Positions 21,871-34,510 of a stretch of DNA of 64,000 nucleotides are shown in pieces. This DNA comes from Lophium mytilinum (taxonomy: Eukaryota; Ascomycota; Dothideomycetes; Mytilinidiales; Mytilinidiaceae). Numbering within the stretch: position 1 is the stretch's first letter; each line of letters opens with the position of its first letter. The position numbers and the translations under genes are program-made. Where the stretch lies: positions 1,178,001 through 1,242,000 of the forward strand of contig MU004183.1 in the NCBI GenBank assembly GCA_010093605.1. The letters are read 5' to 3'. The notes beneath the pieces are model-generated. The model was not told the origin of the DNA. It saw only the letters and a program-made list of their open reading frames with translations, and ran no database searches.

Positions 21871-22250
21871 TTCTGTTACTATATTGAGGTAAGTTTATGT
21901 CCTCTATAGAAGTTGCATGCGAAACATCTTTATACAAGTGCTGTGTAGTGATCTTTCGCGCTCTTACTTAGCAGACAGGGTGGGGGACGGACAGACTATA
22001 GGGGAGGGTTATAGGATGAAAGCTTCAGAGCTTAGCTCATGCTTCTCCTCCTTGAAATTCTACTAAAAGACGGAAATCTCGGTTTGTAAATACAGTAAAG
22101 GAATCTCGTCCTTGATTCATATATAACCTCGCTGGCTGGGCCGTTACTCACAACCTCCCATTGTTCACAAGACCCAGAACACCCCTAATTCCACGCCAAT
22201 GCTATGCAAAATCCACGCTCTCATAGACCACTCATAAAGGCTGGGTACAG
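21871..22250. other. Gap before CSM3
   Basis: About 380 bases of mixed composition, downstream of the CSM3 stop. No gene is seen; the part next to 22250 is the likely CSM3 3' untranslated region. Confidence 0.45.
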
Positions 22251-23241
22251 CTACCACATGTCCCCCATTGCTTCCAAGTCGGCCGCAAAATCGGCCGCAA
22301 ACTCGTCCTCCTGTGGTGTCGATAGCTTCGGAGGAGCTTTCGAAGGCATGCCCGAAGAAGTCCTCGTCGCCGAGACAGCCTCTATCGTCATAGCGTCCTC
22401 CTCCGCGAGCAGAGCGTCAAGTTCATCATCTTGGGGGGTCATGGGTCTCGCGGGTCGTGAGGCGACCTTCGGAGTATCCTTCGACATAGATTCTGCTTCC
22501 ATCATTATGGCGTCTTCCTCAGCAAGCAGTGCATCCAGCTCATCCTGATCGGGTACATCATCTCTTTCTGGGGTCGCACGCCTTTCCGATGAAATTATGG
22601 CCCCCTCACTTCCTAGATTTCGGTCTCTTGACACTGCAGCTAAGTTCGCCTCTGGTAGATTTTGGTTGGATGATTGATTTCTAGGCAAATCATATTCGAT
22701 GTCTTCATCTGACTCGGCAGTAGCCTTAGGCTTTCCCTCCTCTATCCAGACTTTCCGCATCATTTGTATTTGCTTCGAATGTCCAAGCTTCTCAATTATC
22801 GTGAGAGCATCGGCGAATTTTGCGCGAGGATAGAGATCGTCCAGCCAAAGCTGATACGTATTGAGGAGGCGAGCGACATCTGAATACTGCGGAACACATT
22901 AGCATATTACAGTGACTGGTGTCGTCGCATCATGTACGCACTTCGTGACCTTTCCCCTTGAACTTGAGGCGATCTTTGGATATCCTCCTTAGTTTGGGTA
23001 TGCCCGCAGGGGAAAGCAGCAATGGAGCGTCCAGTTTCGGAATTGGCTGTCTCTTCTTAACGATCTTGATCTCCTCATCAATCGCTGCATCCGCAGACGC
23101 TGCGTTTCCGTTGCCCGCTGTATCTCTTCGCGAAGCCTGAGCTGCAGCGTTCGCGTCGAGCTCCCGAAATGCTGCCTCCATAGCAGGATCATCGAGAAAC
23201 AAGTCGTCGAAATCATCTACAGGGGGGCTCTGTGGAGCCAT
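22251..23241 (-). CDS. CSM3: CSM3/Swi3 replication fork protection subunit
   Basis: Exons 23241-22942 and 22886-22251 (intron of 55 bases: GTGCGT donor, CGCAG acceptor); 311 residues. The conserved Swi3 domain spans the intron: PIPKLDAPLLLSPAGIPKLR, then GHE|YSDVARLLNTYQLWLDDLYPRAKFADALTIIEKLG. The family (Csm3 in budding yeast, Swi3 in fission yeast, TIPIN in animals) pairs with Tof1/Swi1 to stabilise stalled replication forks and support checkpoint signalling. The C-terminal third is acidic and carries two nearly identical DELDALLAEEDAM blocks plus a DEFAADFAADLEAM variant, typical of the variable tail of fungal Csm3. It is divergently transcribed from the THO subunit gene. Confidence 0.93.
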
Positions 23242-23654
23242 TTTTACAACTCGTTCAACCTGTCTTTAGTTGCGTTGAAAGGGACTTCTTGGTGAGGACT
23301 TCGTTCGTCATTAATCGCATGTAAACTTTGGTGTTGGCGGAAACGCGCTGCGGAGGAAAGCGCGACTGACGCTAACACTAAAGCGAGCTAGCGTGTAACC
23401 TTAATCGGAACTTCCTTCACCTTGCTGCATAGAAAAGTTGTAGCAAACCAACAGACCGAACTACGACAAAACCCAATTCCTTCCTACCACGAGACCGATC
23501 GATCACCCATAGACCCCCCAATTACATTGTTCTCCTTTCCTACCTAGCATTTCTTCAACCGACCAGCGGCTGCGCCCGGTCATGCGCATCAATAGCTTCC
23601 CGTGATTTCACAGCAACCCCAGCAATTCCAGCATCATTTCCTCAACGCAGCGAC
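23242..23654. promoter_or_regulatory. Shared divergent promoter, CSM3 / THO subunit 1
   Basis: 413 bases separate the two start codons, so both genes must use this interval for initiation. Pyrimidine-rich stretches run towards the THO start. No specific factor site stands out. Confidence 0.6.
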
Positions 23655-25952
23655 ATGGCGGTTCGCGACATCGAGCCAGCGCTCGCTATGACAGGTCGGC
23701 TACAGGGCCTTCTTAAGCGTGCGTCTCAAATCAAAGCGTCGACTGCCATCGACCCACCGCTGCAAGTATCGGAGCTCAGCAGTGAAGATGAAATGCTCCT
23801 GGGCCCTATTACTGGAGACGCGGAACTGCATAAATCAATAGTCGATGCAGCTGCACGGAATATATTCTACAACATATTGGTAATTATGACTACCCTGTAG
23901 GTCTTCCACCGCTGACCGTATCCAAGGCAACTACTTCTATCGAAGATCCATCTTTTGTTCAAGTCTGGAATCTTCTTGACATACTACAGTATTGCGGAGA
24001 CAAAGGTACGCTTGACTTTAGTTTGTCTGTCTTACCGCGTTTGAACACCTGGTTCTTTCCCTACGCAACTCTTCCTATATGATTGGCGTTTCCTCGTGTC
24101 TACATTCCTTGTTCTCGTCTCTTCTGAAAAGGAGAGTGCTTTTTGTTTAGAGCAACCGCCATCATCCCTGATTTGTCCCCTTTCCCGACCCTGTTCTTTC
24201 ACGTCGCTGTCGCAAACTTACGGACCCAAATGCTGACGTTGTCTAGACCAGTGTTACTCAGGCTTAGTGTTTCTCCTTGTCGAGGAACTTCTCGACAGTC
24301 AGAGTATAGACGGCTGTAGGATCATATTCGACTTTTTGGAGTCGAGAAGAGAAGCTCTTATTGCTGTAGGTAATCTAGTGAATTGCAGTATTCTGGGTCC
24401 TTGCTAATGTGGGGTGGACAGAACGGCTCCAAGAATAAGGATTTGGTGATCCTACGATCATGCAACGAACTTCTCCGGCGTCTCTCGCGCGCAGAAGATG
24501 CCGTCTTCTGTGGAAGAGTATACATTTTCCTTTTCCAGAGCTTCCCTCTCGGCGACAAGAGTTCGGTAAACTTGCGAGGAGAGTTCCATGTCGAGAATGT
24601 GACCACATTCGAAGATTCCGTACAGGTGGCCGAAGACCCTCAAGATAGGATGGAAATTGATGCAGATCCAACGGAGGAGACGGCGCAGGCGGACGATAGT
24701 GCAAAGCCCGAGCAAGACGCCGTGAAGACAGCAGAGTCAGATGCAAGCCAAAAAGCTGGCCAAAAGACACTGACTATCGACACTCTATACCCGATATTCT
24801 GGTCATTACAGCAGGCCTTCTCAAATCCGATCAACCTATTCAACGAGGACCACTTCGCAGAATTCAAAAAAGGGTTGGAAGCTACTTTGACCAAATTCAG
24901 AGATGTTCCAAAAGTTATCCAAGCTACAAACGCTGAGAGCAGCCGTGGCCTCAAGCGAAAGCTGGAGGAGACGTATGATGAGTTTGCCAGTACTTTCAAC
25001 CCCAAATACCTCACCAGCCGTGATCTCTTCAAGCTCGAGGTAAGAAGCCCACGCCGGCACAACTTCAGCATGATGCTAAGCGCGTATAGTTGAGCGACCT
25101 AGCGTTTCAGAGGCACATCCTGGTCCAGGCCCTGATCCTGATCGACTTTATTTTGTCGTTGACGGAGAAGTCCAAGAAGAAGCCGTATCAGACCAACGCA
25201 CAAAAAGCACTGCAGTACAACTTCACTCTTAGTGAGCAAGATGTGAGTCCCGTTATCCTTTCTGACTGTGCTACAAGACGTTGGGCTGACGGCAGGGACA
25301 GGCGGAGTGGGCATCGGGCATCAAGAACACCATCGCAAATTACCTGCAGGATGCACCGGATGGCAAGTTCTACTACCGCATGGTCGACACGGTCCTGTCA
25401 CGAGATAAGAACTGGGTACGGTGGAAGATGGAGAGCTGTCCACCCATCATCCGTGACAGGGTCTCCACAAAGGACTCCCAGGACGCGAAATCCGGGGCGC
25501 GGAGAGCTTACGCTAGCAAGCGGATCAAGGTCAATGCTATGGGATTGGACTTGACCTTCCTCTCCGACACGGATGGCTCCAGTGGCCTCGAGCGGCTGAA
25601 GGATGGAGAGAGGTGAGTTTCTCCGCTCGCCCGAAACGCATGTCACGTTGAGTGCTCACGAGAGATCAGATACGTCGTACCCGGAGCGGAGTCATTTGCA
25701 AAGGAGGTGGCCGGCATCGACTTGGACCTGGAGATGGCCATGACGGAGCAGGAAAAGGAAAACCTGGGGGCGGCCAAGGCTAGCCAGACGTGGAGAGCGC
25801 TTCGCGTCGCGTCCAAGGACAACCTGAGCCGGTTCGACCAGCTCGAGGGCAGTTCGCTGGAGAAGCTCTTTCAGCCGGATGCGGCCGAGCAGACAGCAGA
25901 AGAGCATGCACCGGAGGGCAGGGATGCAGAGCCGGACGACGTCAAGGCATAG
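23655..25952 (+). CDS. HPR1: THO complex subunit 1 (THOC1/Hpr1)
   Basis: Seven exons: 23655-23879, 23927-24005, 24247-24365, 24422-25039, 25090-25242, 25302-25612 and 25670-25952; 595 residues. Frame is consistent throughout. Intron 2 is long for this window (241 bases) and intron 3 uses GTAGGT as donor (24366). Conserved THOC1 blocks are DPSFVQVWNLLDIL, VEELLDSQSIDGCRIIFDFLESRRE, NKDLVILRSCNELLRRLSRAEDAVFCGRVYIFLFQSFPLGDKS and the later FQRHILVQALILIDFIL. An acidic insert (about residues 190-235) is variable. The protein is the scaffold of the THO/TREX complex that couples transcription to mRNP assembly and export and limits R-loops. The Glu-rich C-terminus resembles other filamentous fungi; no death domain is evident. 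Confidence 0.93.
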
Positions 25953-28900
25953 GCGTGGATGAGCGGGCCGTCCAGGGCGTCAAGTGACGGCGGAGCGCCG
26001 GGGCAGGACGGGCTGTGGGGTGTGGCAGAGGCACGGGGGCAGCGTGCGAAGAGGGCCAGGCAGGCAGATATCGTCGAAGCGCGACCATAATGCAAAGGGC
26101 CAGAGGCCGTTGAACGTGCCGTTGGATGTGCAGCTTGTTCTGATGATGTGCAGCCGCGGAGCAGGCTGTGGCGTTCGCTAGCCCTTCTCACCAGCCTACT
26201 TCGTCTACTTCGTATCTACTGTACCTAACCTTAACGCAGGTGGGCACGATGCGGGTGAACTAGGGCGCGATGATCTATCCGCATCGGCAACTCCCATCCC
26301 ACACACCTACCACGGTGCCACCACATGCAAAGCCGCCACCACGAAGCCCACCACCCGCCATGGAACGTCCGGAGAAGAATCGACGGCCGCCCCCAGCCTC
26401 GGCCAACTGCTGTGCAACCGCACTGCCAGGCTCGTCGCCGTCGCAGTCGGGCCGACAGCCTGACGGCGCACGGCAGCCTTCGCGGTGACGGCGACACAGG
26501 CTGTCAGCGACAACTTGGACGTGCTGTCACGATCCGTCGCTGCGGGCAGATTCTGCAGAGTCCCGAAGGAAATGAAAGGGCGGCGTCGAGAGCGCGTCGC
26601 CCGTCGGCCTCAAGTATCCATCCATGCGAGCATCAAACCTCTGCGACAAGGCCGCGCCCAGCGACCCGCCCCGTCCGCCCCGTCCACGCCGCCGCAGTCC
26701 TCCTTCATTTCACAAGGCTGCGGTTCCTGGCCCCATGGCCGTCGCCAAGCCCCGCGTCGTGAGCGCTGTCCGGTGGTGGTGCAGCCATTGCGTACGCCCA
26801 CAAACGTGTTTGCTTGCGAAACAGCAAGCGTCTCTGTCTGCTTCACCGAACTGGAGCCACTACGCATCCTCCCCCGGGCCTCGAGGCCCAGCTTGCCGCT
26901 GCAGCTGCCGTCCTCGGGCTGGTCACGCAGCTGCTGTACATACAGACGTCCGGCCTGCAAAGGCGGAGGAGTCGTCGGCTAGTGCTGGGCTCGGTACTAT
27001 GTAGGTCGTTGTCGGTAGGTCTCGGCCAGGGAGGTAGGTCTGGCTGCATCAATCATGCTCTCGTCGGACACGGCTTCTCTTCTCATTCTGGCACGGGTCG
27101 GCTTCCTTTCTCAGTCGCGCGCACTCGCAGGCCTCCCGGCTGCTGATCATTGCGGAAAGACATCGAAACGCCCGCCAGGGGGCCCACAGCGATCATGGCG
27201 AGAGCTGATCGCCCCTGCGTCCAGCGCGAGTGCGAGGCAGGTCTTACCGCTGGCCGGCGTGGGTTGCTGCGAACTGTCGCCGTCTCGCGGCCTCTCACGT
27301 CTTTTGTGCGCTGCCACGACGTCGTCGCAGGCACGCCCCCGTCCCACGACGTCCCACCCACGGCGACGTGTCCCAGGCCGCCGTCACGTTGTAGTATAAC
27401 GTTACGGCTGTCAGTAGTCGGCGGTGCAGCACGCGTCTTCCAGAAGCAGCGCTTCGTCCGGAGCGGGCCGAGCACTTCACCGTTGGATCGCACATCGCAC
27501 ATCGCCAACGCCAGCACACGATTGGCAGCTTGCCAGCAGCCCGCACCACTAGCCACGGGCTTGACCGATCGTGCATGGCGTGCATCGGCTGGGGCGTCGC
27601 GCCAACCGCCTTCTGTTCGCCGGCAGCTCTGAGCGAGCAGACGGGCGCTGGTGACTTCATGCATCGCATCCCAGGCGACTCCCAGCGCGCTGAGGGCGGC
27701 TCTCTACCCCAGGGCTAGCCTCTGTGTTCCTGACGCAATCTCCCACGGCCCCCAGCTGCGAGCCCGCGCAAATAGCCTCGTCCTCAGCGCGCCCGGATCG
27801 TGGATGAATGCCACAGCAGCCGGATGTGCGCAGGGTGCCACACGCCCGACTGCCCAGGGCCCCTTCCGCACCGCCAGCGCCGGGGCATGTCGCCTGCCAG
27901 CTCCAGCCGCCGTGCTTGGGTGGATGCGGATGCGTGGTGGATGCGTGGAGGGTGCTGATGCTGCTGGTCTGCCGTCGACTGCACCCACCTGCCCTTTAGA
28001 CCCCGCACAAACGGTGCCGAGCCTTGCTACTGCTGCATGCTGAATCCTAGCGACGGCGCTGCCAATGGGCGCGGCGCCTCGAGCAGCCCGGCGACTCTTG
28101 TTCACGCTCCCTGTGCTGTGGCGGCCCTGGCATTGCGGGCGCTCTAGCCTGGAGCTTGTTCGCATCCTCTTTCGAGAACGGCACACCTGGGCCTCACACA
28201 CACACACACCCCCTGCGGCCAGTCGCCAGCCCGCTCCGTTGACGCTCCGTCTCTCTAGGGTCGCGTCCCGAGGTACCGCACCCCTGTGTCCTCAGCGGGC
28301 TCTTCTGCGGTGCTAACCCCCCGAACAGAGTCACGCCTCTCGTGGTGTAACAAACGGCACCCAGAGCCCCAAGGCCATCACCTCCATAACATGGAGCGAG
28401 TCGTCGTGCTGGTCTGACCCCGTCCGCAGAGGTACCTCCCAGCCCTCGATTTACCCGGATCGCCAGCCTTATAGTGCCGACAACTCTACTTCAGTATGAT
28501 TAAACTGTCCCTTTGCGCCCTTGTCTGTTATCGCTGATATAGCCAGCGTGCTGTTGCAGGCCATTACTAGAAAGAACGACGGCGTCGTCAACCCGAGCAA
28601 CGCAAATACTCATATCCGATGCCACCGCGCTGCTGTTCTGTCTCCTCAAGTATCCAACTATCGCCGTTCCGTCTTTATTTGGAAGCCGTGTCGCTGTCTT
28701 GCGGCCTTTCTATTTCCAGTATCGTTACACGGCAATTCTGCGCCCCAACCTGCCTTGACGTGCGACGGACCCCATTCAGCCGTTCTTCTGCGCATTAATA
28801 TCTTAAAACCATTACGAGACGGAAGCGCCCCAGAAGCCCTCTGTAACGGACTGTCGACTACACGATCTTGGATCTTTCGGTTTTGGCGCCATCTTCAAGC

Positions 28901-29293
28901 ATCGCAGAATCTCCATCTCACCACGCCGATCAGCCGTGGCGCCTCCCGCACCCGGCCCTGGAGAACTTTTACTTATCTATACGCAAGTTATTCGCCGGCT
29001 TTGGTTCCTTTCCGGCGCCTCTCAATAGTGTGCGTGTCGTCCAACTGATCGACGGTCGCAGACGAGCATCCGATTCGTTGGGTGCGGTCTGGAGCTGCAC
29101 GCTATTCACAGTTCGACGTAGCCGCAGAACGTCTCCGTAGTCTAGTCGGAAGGAGAGGAGTGTGGTTGTGGTTTATCGACAGGTAGGCGTTGACGTTCTG
29201 TGGGGCGTCAGCCATGCTGACTCTTAATGCTTAGGTGGTTCAGCCACAATATCAAACCGACCAAGCATCTAGGAACCATCGACCAAGACGCAA
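25953..29293. other. 3.3 kb gene-free, GC-rich region upstream of homeobox gene
   Basis: Between the THO stop and the homeobox ATG. It is GC-rich to about 28300 with many overlapping frames of up to about 190 codons on both strands, whose translations are Arg/Ala/Pro/Ser-rich and mutually overlapping: shadows of base composition, not genes. A (CA)n tract lies at about 28197-28210. Much of it may be a long leader or regulatory region for the homeobox gene, or a non-coding RNA; sequence alone cannot tell. Confidence 0.5.
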
Positions 29294-31210
29294 ATGGTGG
29301 ACGGAAACCTCTTCATACCATTGTCTCCGCCTAGCTCGCCGCGCATGTCAGCGTTCAACGCGACCTCACCAGAGAACGAGTGGCAAATTCAAGGCCTCAA
29401 GTCCCTAGACCAAGGATCGGTAAGCTCCAAGAACGACATGGCTTTGCTACACGCCGAGGTCTCTGGCCATCCCATGGACATACACAGGCGTCCAATGATG
29501 CGAGCACACAAGAGCTTCCCGTACTCCTTGAAGCCACCGGGGCAGCCTCTACATCGTCCAACCTCTTCGGTGGATGAACACACCAGTTCACCATCGTCGC
29601 AAAGAGAACGCATTACCATCAGTAACCTTGAGGACCTTGAGTCTAGCGAGCTGCCTACCATGACGTTTGGTGGTTCTGCGCCTGCTAGTCCGGTCTCTAG
29701 ATTGACACCTCCGTCGCTGAGTGGAGAGAAGAGCGATGAACACGGGGACGAGCAGGACGAGCAAGACGAATTCCAAGATGGCGACATCATATCTGGAGAC
29801 GGAGATGACGAGCAAAGACCCGCAATGTCTGCTGCAGAACTTCGCGCTCAAAAGCGCAAGATGAAGAGATTTAGGTTCGTGCTCAATCGATTATCACGCG
29901 GAACTCCAGCTAACACGCCACAAGACTCACGCACAATCAAACACGCTTTCTGATGAGCGAGTTTACACGTCAGGCGCACCCGGATGCGGCCCATCGTGAA
30001 CGGCTTGCCCGAGAAATACCGGGCCTAAGTCCTCGACAAGTCCAAGTTTGGTTCCAGAATCGGTGAGTGATCGAGATATCTCGAATGCATAGCGTATTAG
30101 ATTGCAATAGGTCTAACGTGAGATTAGGCGGGCGAAGCTAAAGCGACTAACGAGTGATGATCGCGAAAGGATGATGAGATCAAGAGCCTTGCCAGACGAT
30201 TTCGACATGACTCAGGCACTGCACTCACCGTTTGGAACAGCTCACGCAATGGGAACACCGCTGACGTCCCCCGGCTCATATACACCTTCGTTTCCTGAAG
30301 CGAACATGATGCGGCCGCTCAGCATCGATACTCTACGACGAATGCCGGACGGAAGCCACATATCGCCTACTGGTATCAGCCCTGCTTTTGGTGGGTTCGC
30401 TTTTACTCCGCCACAATCTGCGACTGAAAACCTATCCCCTGTTTCTACTGGCCACGAGAATTCGTTTGGTTACGGCTCAGGGCAGTTTGATGGAGGTCCT
30501 AGGAGATCCAATCCCTTCATTGGAAGTATGTCGATGAGCACCTCGCCAGCATACGCAGCACATCCTAACATTCCTCGTCTTCAACTTCACGCCGATCGGG
30601 TTTCAAGAACGCGGGCCGAGTCTCTCTCCTCTCCACTAAGGGCGAGTATGACGTATAGCAATGCTGGAACCGATGGTGGACTCAATGCGTCGAATGTCCA
30701 CTCCCACCACCAGATGGAAAGTTCGCACATGGGCGATGAACAGTCTCAAAGACCTTTCTCGGGCTCCATGATGCCGTACGGACTTGGTTATTCCTGTAAG
30801 TGAAGGATTGTGACTAAATTCTACATACTTGCTGACTTTCCAAAGACTCTCAGATTCCAGGCTTTCAAGCAGGAGCCACAACACGAGTTCGTTCCCTGTC
30901 TGGTAGCGTACCCAGGCGAATAGAGCTCAGCACACATTACACACCAAGCCGCAGTGCAACAACGCCACAAACGGCGACGTTCCCCAACTATACAAGCTCA
31001 CCACTTATTACACCGCAAAGCTTCCAGATCCCCCACATGAGTGCGCCACACCATATTACCTCATTCCAGAACTCTTACCTGCGTCAGGACGCTGGCCACG
31101 GCGATTCGTATCCACAAGTCGGGGCAGTAATAGGAGAAGTCCTTGAAGGGCCGAACCAGGAGAACGAAGAGTCGAATGATAACTCGGCACAACTCCAGCA
31201 ATCTTTTTGA
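29294..31210 (+). CDS. Homeobox transcription factor
   Basis: Exons 29294-29874, 29925-30062, 30128-30795 and 30846-31210; 583 residues. The homeodomain (about residues 187-250) is split by two introns: KRKMKRFR|LTHNQTRFLMSEF...HPDAAHRERLAREIPGLSPRQVQVWFQNR|RAKLKRL, with the diagnostic WFQNR of recognition helix 3. It is followed by RERMMRSRALPDDFDM, then a Ser/Pro-rich C-terminus. An acidic, low-complexity stretch (DEHGDEQDEQDEFQDGD) precedes the domain. The architecture suggests the fungal conidiation-related homeobox factors (MoHox2/Htf1 group); that assignment is from memory and tentative. The large empty upstream region fits a developmentally controlled regulator. Confidence 0.92.
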
Positions 31211-34200
31211 CGTTAGGGAGCAACATAAGTACTGAGACAAGCCTGCGTACACCAGTCTGCAGGGAGCTCTCCAATACAATTACGCAGAGCTGCACGAAAC
31301 CTATACAGGCCTTTTTAACGATCTATGAGGTCGGCAGGCCACCTTATATGGCACCACCCATTACTACACAGCATACACGTTACCATGCTTGCTTCGGACC
31401 ACTGGTAGTTTACGGAGCTACTTCATGCACTGGCAACGGAATTCAAACAGAGTTTCGTCCCAGAACTCAAGTCGTTCTTGACGGACGCATCAGAAGAATC
31501 GCATACACATATTTCTACGAGGTAGCATAGGCTTTAGGGCGAGACGGAAGGCAAAATACATATCACGAATCATGCGATGGCATACTACGGTGGAAGCGAC
31601 GGGGAGGATGAATTTACGGCTGTGAATGCTACGTTTGGATAGCGTATGGAGTTTGCATTGCTTTTTATATGGGTGGGTGGCTGTTTCAACGCCCTTCTTG
31701 CTCTCATGGCCGGCCATTCTGCGCATTTGTTTACCCTCCCCAGCAAAGCACCTTGTTGATGAGTTGGGCTGGCCCGCGGCGCAGGACTTATATTGGCTAG
31801 CTTTGCCCCTCTTCTTTCTTGGAAGGTTGCGAATACCCTTCTTGTATCTACTTTAGCATAGGTGTTTGATTTTCTTCTTCGACTGAATGTGAATTTCAAC
31901 AGTTGCGCACGACCTTTGAACCTAGCACTCGCTATCCTCGCGTGTCTACTAGTGGGGCTCTTATCAAATTTTCCGCCATTCAGCACTATATCACAAATAG
32001 CCATAGTGAACATGGATCGCATCAGGTACGGTCCGCACATGTCAGGGACAGCAGTCGGTAGAGCGGGGAGTCTGATGGTCACAAGGTGCGCAGCCCTGGG
32101 TCGTATAGGCAGGGGCGCGGTGGAATATGCGCTTGGTGCATCTGGGATGCGGAGATTGAGCCAGGCGGCATGTGGACTCTTGCGCGAGTCGTTGAGCTAG
32201 CCTTGCGTAAATTGCGAGTTTCCTTGTGGTTGGTGAAACTGGCAGGCTTGCAGGGGCCCGCGACGGTGGGGCTTCTAGAAAAAAGCCGTTGCCGGCGCGC
32301 TGCAGGGCCGATCAGCAGACGGATCGCATGCTCCGAAACAACGTCTCCTCCCGTGAGGCTGGCGAGGGCCCGGAAGCGCGGCTGGTGTTTGGAGTTGAAG
32401 CGGGGACGTGGACAGTCGGTCAGGCATAGCTCGAACGATGCTTCTGTCGGGTGGAGTTTCGATGGGTAGAATAGGAGATTGTGATCTTGGGGAAGATTGA
32501 TCACGTGATGTCTCAAGAATGGCTTCATCGACTTGGCCAGAGCCGCAGGAAGGTTGGTTAGACCAGTCTTGAGGTTTTGTTTCTGACTACTCTCGGCGTG
32601 CGCAAGTCTTCTTGCTGTCCACTCAGAAGGGCATCGTCGTTTGAGGTGGCTGAATGGCCTCATAGCTTGCTCAAGCTGGCCGCTTTTCGTCCAACTCAAA
32701 TGCTGAGAAAGTCGAGGAGGCCTGCCAGGCTACACAATTTGTCACCTGCAACAAGGCAACAGAACAGACTCGTTGGCAGACCTTGATTGTTTTGACACAG
32801 AAAGAAAAGGTACTGCCACCTGCCCAGATATGAGTTCTAGAGTGGTCAGTCTCCAGGTAGGCAACCTCCGACTTTTGCCCAAGACACGCCCGTATCCACA
32901 TACAGCACCGAGGAGCAGGCCTGATATAAATGGACACTTGCACCCATCTTGGAGCCTCTGCATGTGGAGGCACACTGGTGATCCTGTGTTACCCCAACTT
33001 ACTTCAGAAGGCCCATGTTTTCCCAATACGATGGCTTCCTTTGCCACCTTCGTTGCCCTCTCCAATACCTCCTTATCTGTCGCCGTCTCTGGCATCATTG
33101 TAACTCAGAGACGTTGCTTGCGAGCATCCTCGTCTGTGGCTCGCCGCCGGTGAGTCATTGCGTCGCTGCAGCTGTTGTGACATGGGCCCACTGGCAGCGG
33201 TTTGTCGCGCCATGTCCGCTTCTTCGATGAGCTCAGCCTCTCCAGAACAGCGTCATGCCTGCAGTCACCTCGCAGCAACGGCGAGGGAAGGTCGTTGGGC
33301 AATAGTCGAGCCTCCCAAAGGGGCGGCTGGCCACTGGCTGCCTGCGCTGACCGCGGAGACGGAGATAAGCTGAGCGCGGCCAGTCCTGCGAGTGGACCAA
33401 GGGCCCAAGGACGCTGAGATCATTGTGCAGCGGCGAGCGCCCTGGGAGAGTTCATGCCGCGACCTTGAGCCACCAGGACTTGCGCGCCAGGGCAGAGCTG
33501 TTCTTTGAGGCCGTGGTATTGTTCGGGCCCTGGGCTGTCTGTTATTGTTCTCGCTGGACTGCTTGCCAAAGCGCGGGCCTGGCGTGTATTTGCTGCTTTT
33601 TACTGCCTGGGCCACCTGCTTTCTTTTGTTCCAGGAGCGCCGCCTGCACGTGCACGCGGCCTTCTCTGGGAGCAGGACAGACTGCCGCGCGCGAAGGTCG
33701 AAGGAATACGACGTCCACGTCGCCGAACTGTGGTTGATGGACATGCGGCTCACTAGCAGCATCGTCCCATCGCTGGGTGGCGGCCAAGAATCGCATTGAG
33801 CGTGGCCGTCGTGGGACCGCAGATTTGCTTTTGGAGTGGCATCCTGGGAGGATGAGGCAGACTGCCCTGGCTTACCTACCTATTCTATGGTTGCTGGAAG
33901 CAGGTGTCGCCCTCGCCCGCCGAAACAGCGCCCGCGCCCTTACCCGGAGACTGAAATGCGCAAGTACATAGCTATGTACATATCTGCATCTGCTCGATGG
34001 TCGTGCTACAATAAATAGTCGATAGCCAGTGTGGGCGTGCCTCTGGTCCGTTGCGCAGTGAATCATGCCTGACAGGGGCTCTGGCCGCTAGCCGAGAGAC
34101 CGTGAAATAACTTCCAAAAGGTTTTCGCCAGCGACCTCCTCTCTCCATCAAACCTCTTCTTCGTCGCCCCGACAAGAACACCACCATCACCCTCTTCAAC

Positions 34201-34510
34201 GGTACCTCTCTGGTCATCTCCAGAGCCCGTTGTCGATTTCACAGATCCGTCTGTCGAGATCCCCGCTCAGCGGCACTCTAGCACTCACGACACCCGTCGA
34301 CGAGTCGCTCCGACAGCCTGCTCCTGCCAGGACAGTTTTTTCTGTTCACTTGCCCGGTTCTTCAGGCTCCTCACATTCCTTCGCCCCTCTCCGCTCTTCA
34401 GCGACACCTACCTAATACCACCCGCCTCGCGAATCCGTGATTCGACGACGCTCTCTTCTCCGCCGACCGCGAAACAAGGACTCCGCGACAAAAACCCCAT
34501 CAAGGTTCTA
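31211..34510. other. 3.3 kb gene-free region, homeobox 3' side to eIF4G promoter
   Basis: No convincing gene. Short frames on both strands lack recognisable domains or plausible introns. The last 450 bases (34060-34510) are CT-rich (TCTTCTTCGTCGCCCC, CCACCATCACCC), typical of the leader of a highly expressed fungal gene. A short upstream frame (ATG at about 34065, eight codons) may lie in the eIF4G leader if transcription begins early enough. Confidence 0.5.

Noticed and set aside
27083-28207. Several frames of 160-190 codons on both strands
   Set aside because: They overlap in all frames, are Arg/Ala/Pro/Ser-rich and have no recognisable domains or splice context: GC-rich artefacts.
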